Assembly: GCF_900327775.1 (NCBI RefSeq)
Contig: NZ_OUMZ01000007.1
Location: 731,606-795,605 of the forward strand
Reading direction: 5' to 3'
Length of the DNA: 64,000 bases
Origin: Roseovarius sp. EL26
GTDB lineage: Bacteria; Pseudomonadota; Alphaproteobacteria; Rhodobacterales; Rhodobacteraceae
The translations under genes were made by a program, and so were the position numbers. The notes under the pieces are model-generated. The model saw only the letters and a program-made list of their open reading frames with translations. It was not told where the DNA came from and ran no database searches. Positions 62,587 through 64,000 of the stretch are shown here, in pieces; the stretch's first letter is position 1, and every line of letters starts with the position of its first letter.

Positions 62587-64000
62587 TTACGGCTGCGGCA
62601 TGCCCCGTGCGATGTCGGCGTCACGTTCGGCTTGTGGGCGGGTGAAACGGGCCAGTAGATCGTAAAGAACTGGGGTCACTACTAACATCAACGCCGATGC
62701 CATTGCCAAACCAGCTACGATAACGGTGCCAATCGCAATTCGGCTTTCGGCCCCAGCGCCGCTGGCCAAAACCAATGGCAAGGCGCCAAGAATGGTTGAC
62801 AACACGGTCATCACAATTGGACGCAGACGCTGAATGGAAGCCTGTAAAACTGCATCGCGAGTGTTCAGGCCGGTATCGCGCAGTTGGTTGGCAAACTCGA
62901 CAATCAGAATACCGTTTTTGGCTACCATGCCGGTCAGCAAAATGATCCCGATCTGGCTGTAGATATTGAGTGATAGCCCAGAAATGCCCATCGCATAGAT
63001 TGCCCCAGCCAGACCTGCAGGCACCGTTAACATGATAGTGATGGGGTGAATGAAGCTTTCAAACTGTGCGGCAAGCACCAAAAACACAATCAGTACCGAC
63101 AGCGCAAAAATCAAGGATGTGCCTGATGTGGTGTCTTTAAATGTACGAGATTGCCCCTCGAATCCCAGTTTCGCCTCGGTTGGCAGAATATCTTGTGCAA
63201 GAACCTCGACAGATGCCAGTACTTCACCCAGATTGTACCCCGGAGCCAATGCGCCAGACAGCTGCACTGACGGCAAGCGATCAAACCGGCGCAAGGAAGG
63301 AGCAGCGGCGTTTTCCGTCAGGGTGACCAGCGCGCCAAGCGGTACCAGCGTTTCGCCATTTCCAGCCCGCACAAAAATATTGTTAATATCGGATGGATTA
63401 TCACGGTCATCTGCTTTGGCTTGAAGCAAAACTGGATATTCACGACCACGGCTGACAAAACCTGTTACCTCGCGTGATGCAAGAAAGGTTTGCAAGGTGC
63501 TGGCGATGGTTTCGACCGTTATGCCTAAATCATCCGCTCGTGCCCGGTCGATGCTGATATCAAGCTGTGGCAGGTTTTGCTCAAAATTGATTTCGGGATT
63601 GACCAGACCGGGGATGTTTTCCGATGCCTCCAGTAACTCAGTTGCCCAGTTTTTTACACTCTCAAAGTCTGGTCCGCCAACCACAAGCCGCACGGGAGAT
63701 GAACTTCCGCGCAGGCCAAGTCCTGCAGGAGCTACGGGGAAGCCGCGCGCAATGGTGATCTTGCCCATCTGCGGCATGATCCGGCCAATCACGTCTGACA
63801 CCGTTGCATCGCGGTCCTCCCATGGAGATAGCCGGAACACGACAAACGAACGCCACGCCCGATTGCCCCATCCTGTAAAGGTGTAGACTGTCTCAAGAAG
63901 GCCTTCTGCGCGCATCGGTGCAAGAATATCTTCGACTTGGCGGGCTGCCGTATCGGTATGGCTTACTGTACTGCCCGCGGGTGCGGTAAGGGGAATAAAG
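62587..64000 (-). CDS. RND-family efflux transporter, 5' part outside the window
   Basis: C-terminal about 470 residues of an RND (AcrB/MexB-like) proton-driven efflux pump. The frame continues to the right edge without a stop. Visible are the docking-domain/porter segments (QNLPQLDISIDRARADDLGITVETIA), then transmembrane helices (SLIFALSVLIVFLVLAAQFES, NIYSQIGIILLTGMVAKNGILIVEFANQ and RPIVMTVLSTILGALPLVLASG). The protein ends near GMPQP. Substrate unknown. It is 134 bases from tamA, same strand. Confidence 0.88.
   Translation of the reverse strand, partial: FIPLTAPAGSTVSHTDTAARQVEDILAPMRAEGLLETVYTFTGWGNRAWRSFVVFRLSPWEDRDATVSDVIGRIMPQMGKITIARGFPVAPAGLGLRGSSSPVRLVVGGPDFESVKNWATELLEASENIPGLVNPEINFEQNLPQLDISIDRARADDLGITVETIASTLQTFLASREVTGFVSRGREYPVLLQAKADDRDNPSDINNIFVRAGNGETLVPLGALVTLTENAAAPSLRRFDRLPSVQLSGALAPGYNLGEVLASVEVLAQDILPTEAKLGFEGQSRTFKDTTSGTSLIFALSVLIVFLVLAAQFESFIHPITIMLTVPAGLAGAIYAMGISGLSLNIYSQIGIILLTGMVAKNGILIVEFANQLRDTGLNTRDAVLQASIQRLRPIVMTVLSTILGALPLVLASGAGAESRIAIGTVIVAGLAMASALMLVVTPVLYDLLARFTRPQAERDADIARGMPQP

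Noticed and set aside
1..64000. CRISPR arrays, insertion sequences, rRNA genes
   Set aside because: No spaced direct repeats, transposase frames or rRNA-like stretches were seen in reading the window.

Overview
The window looks like chromosomal DNA from a member of the Rhodobacteraceae (Roseobacter group, Alphaproteobacteria). The evidence is the gene content and order: trpG-trpD-trpC-moaC-moeA-lexA followed by comEC, gltX and gltA; a B12-dependent class II ribonucleotide reductase; a fused indolepyruvate ferredoxin oxidoreductase; a VPLPA-CTERM surface protein; a Grx4/BolA pair; and a LexA box of the alphaproteobacterial direct-repeat type (GTTC-N7-GTTC). Base composition is moderate and even, apart from one visibly AT-richer patch at about 28.5-29.4 kb. 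I see no transposase, integrase, rRNA operon or CRISPR array. One tRNA (Pro, UGG) is present.

Layout. 0-2.8 kb: a truncated fatty-acid hydroxylase/sterol desaturase-like gene and an OafA-type acyltransferase fused to an SGNH domain. 2.9-9.5 kb: a cobalamin block, with cobA-cobB-MFS leftward and cbiD-cobK-(AlkA-like glycosylase)-(carboxylesterase) rightward, the latter four joined by 4-base overlaps. 9.6-13.4 kb: grxD, a small membrane protein, bolA, a periplasmic protein of unknown role and purL. 13.5-20.5 kb: a PLP-dependent diaminopropionate ammonia-lyase-like gene coupled to an M24 peptidase, then a LysR regulator divergent from the fused indolepyruvate oxidoreductase, whose promoter contains a perfect 19-bp palindrome. 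20.6-28.5 kb: an acyltransferase, murI, argC, and a cytochrome c maturation set (ccmE, ccmF, ccmH) interrupted by an endolysin/holin pair of the gene-transfer-agent (GTA) release type, then a PaaG-like isomerase. 28.5-29.4 kb: an AT-richer stretch with a SAM methyltransferase. 29.5-35.2 kb: gltA, gltX, comEC and lexA. 35.2-45.9 kb: moeA, moaC, trpC, trpD, trpG, a divergent polysaccharide deacetylase, rluE, trpE, ppiD and an aminotransferase. 46-51.5 kb: a DMT transporter, a VPLPA-CTERM protein, gpt, fabI, pdxH, a tandem cold-shock-domain protein, a DUF192 protein and tRNA-Pro. 51.5-55.7 kb: nrdJ behind a long regulatory region with NrdR-like and DnaA-like boxes. 56-64 kb: a small lipoprotein, tamB, tamA and the 3' part of an RND efflux gene.

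How the parts connect. Most of the window is conserved core chromosome: tryptophan, molybdopterin, purine, arginine, cobalamin, haem delivery to cytochromes c, and outer-membrane assembly. Cobalamin synthesis and the B12-dependent ribonucleotide reductase are in the same window, so the B12 made here has an evident local consumer. The least ordinary feature is that three elements linked to gene-transfer-agent biology in Rhodobacter capsulatus occur within about 12 kb: the endolysin/holin cassette at 23.9-25.1 kb, comEC (DNA uptake) and lexA. No GTA structural genes are in the window. Several promoters can be read directly: the LexA-controlled lexA promoter, the NrdR-box promoter of nrdJ, the palindrome-spaced iorAB promoter, and two promoters (cbiD, ccmF) whose -10 boxes lie six bases before the ATG, which implies leaderless mRNAs.
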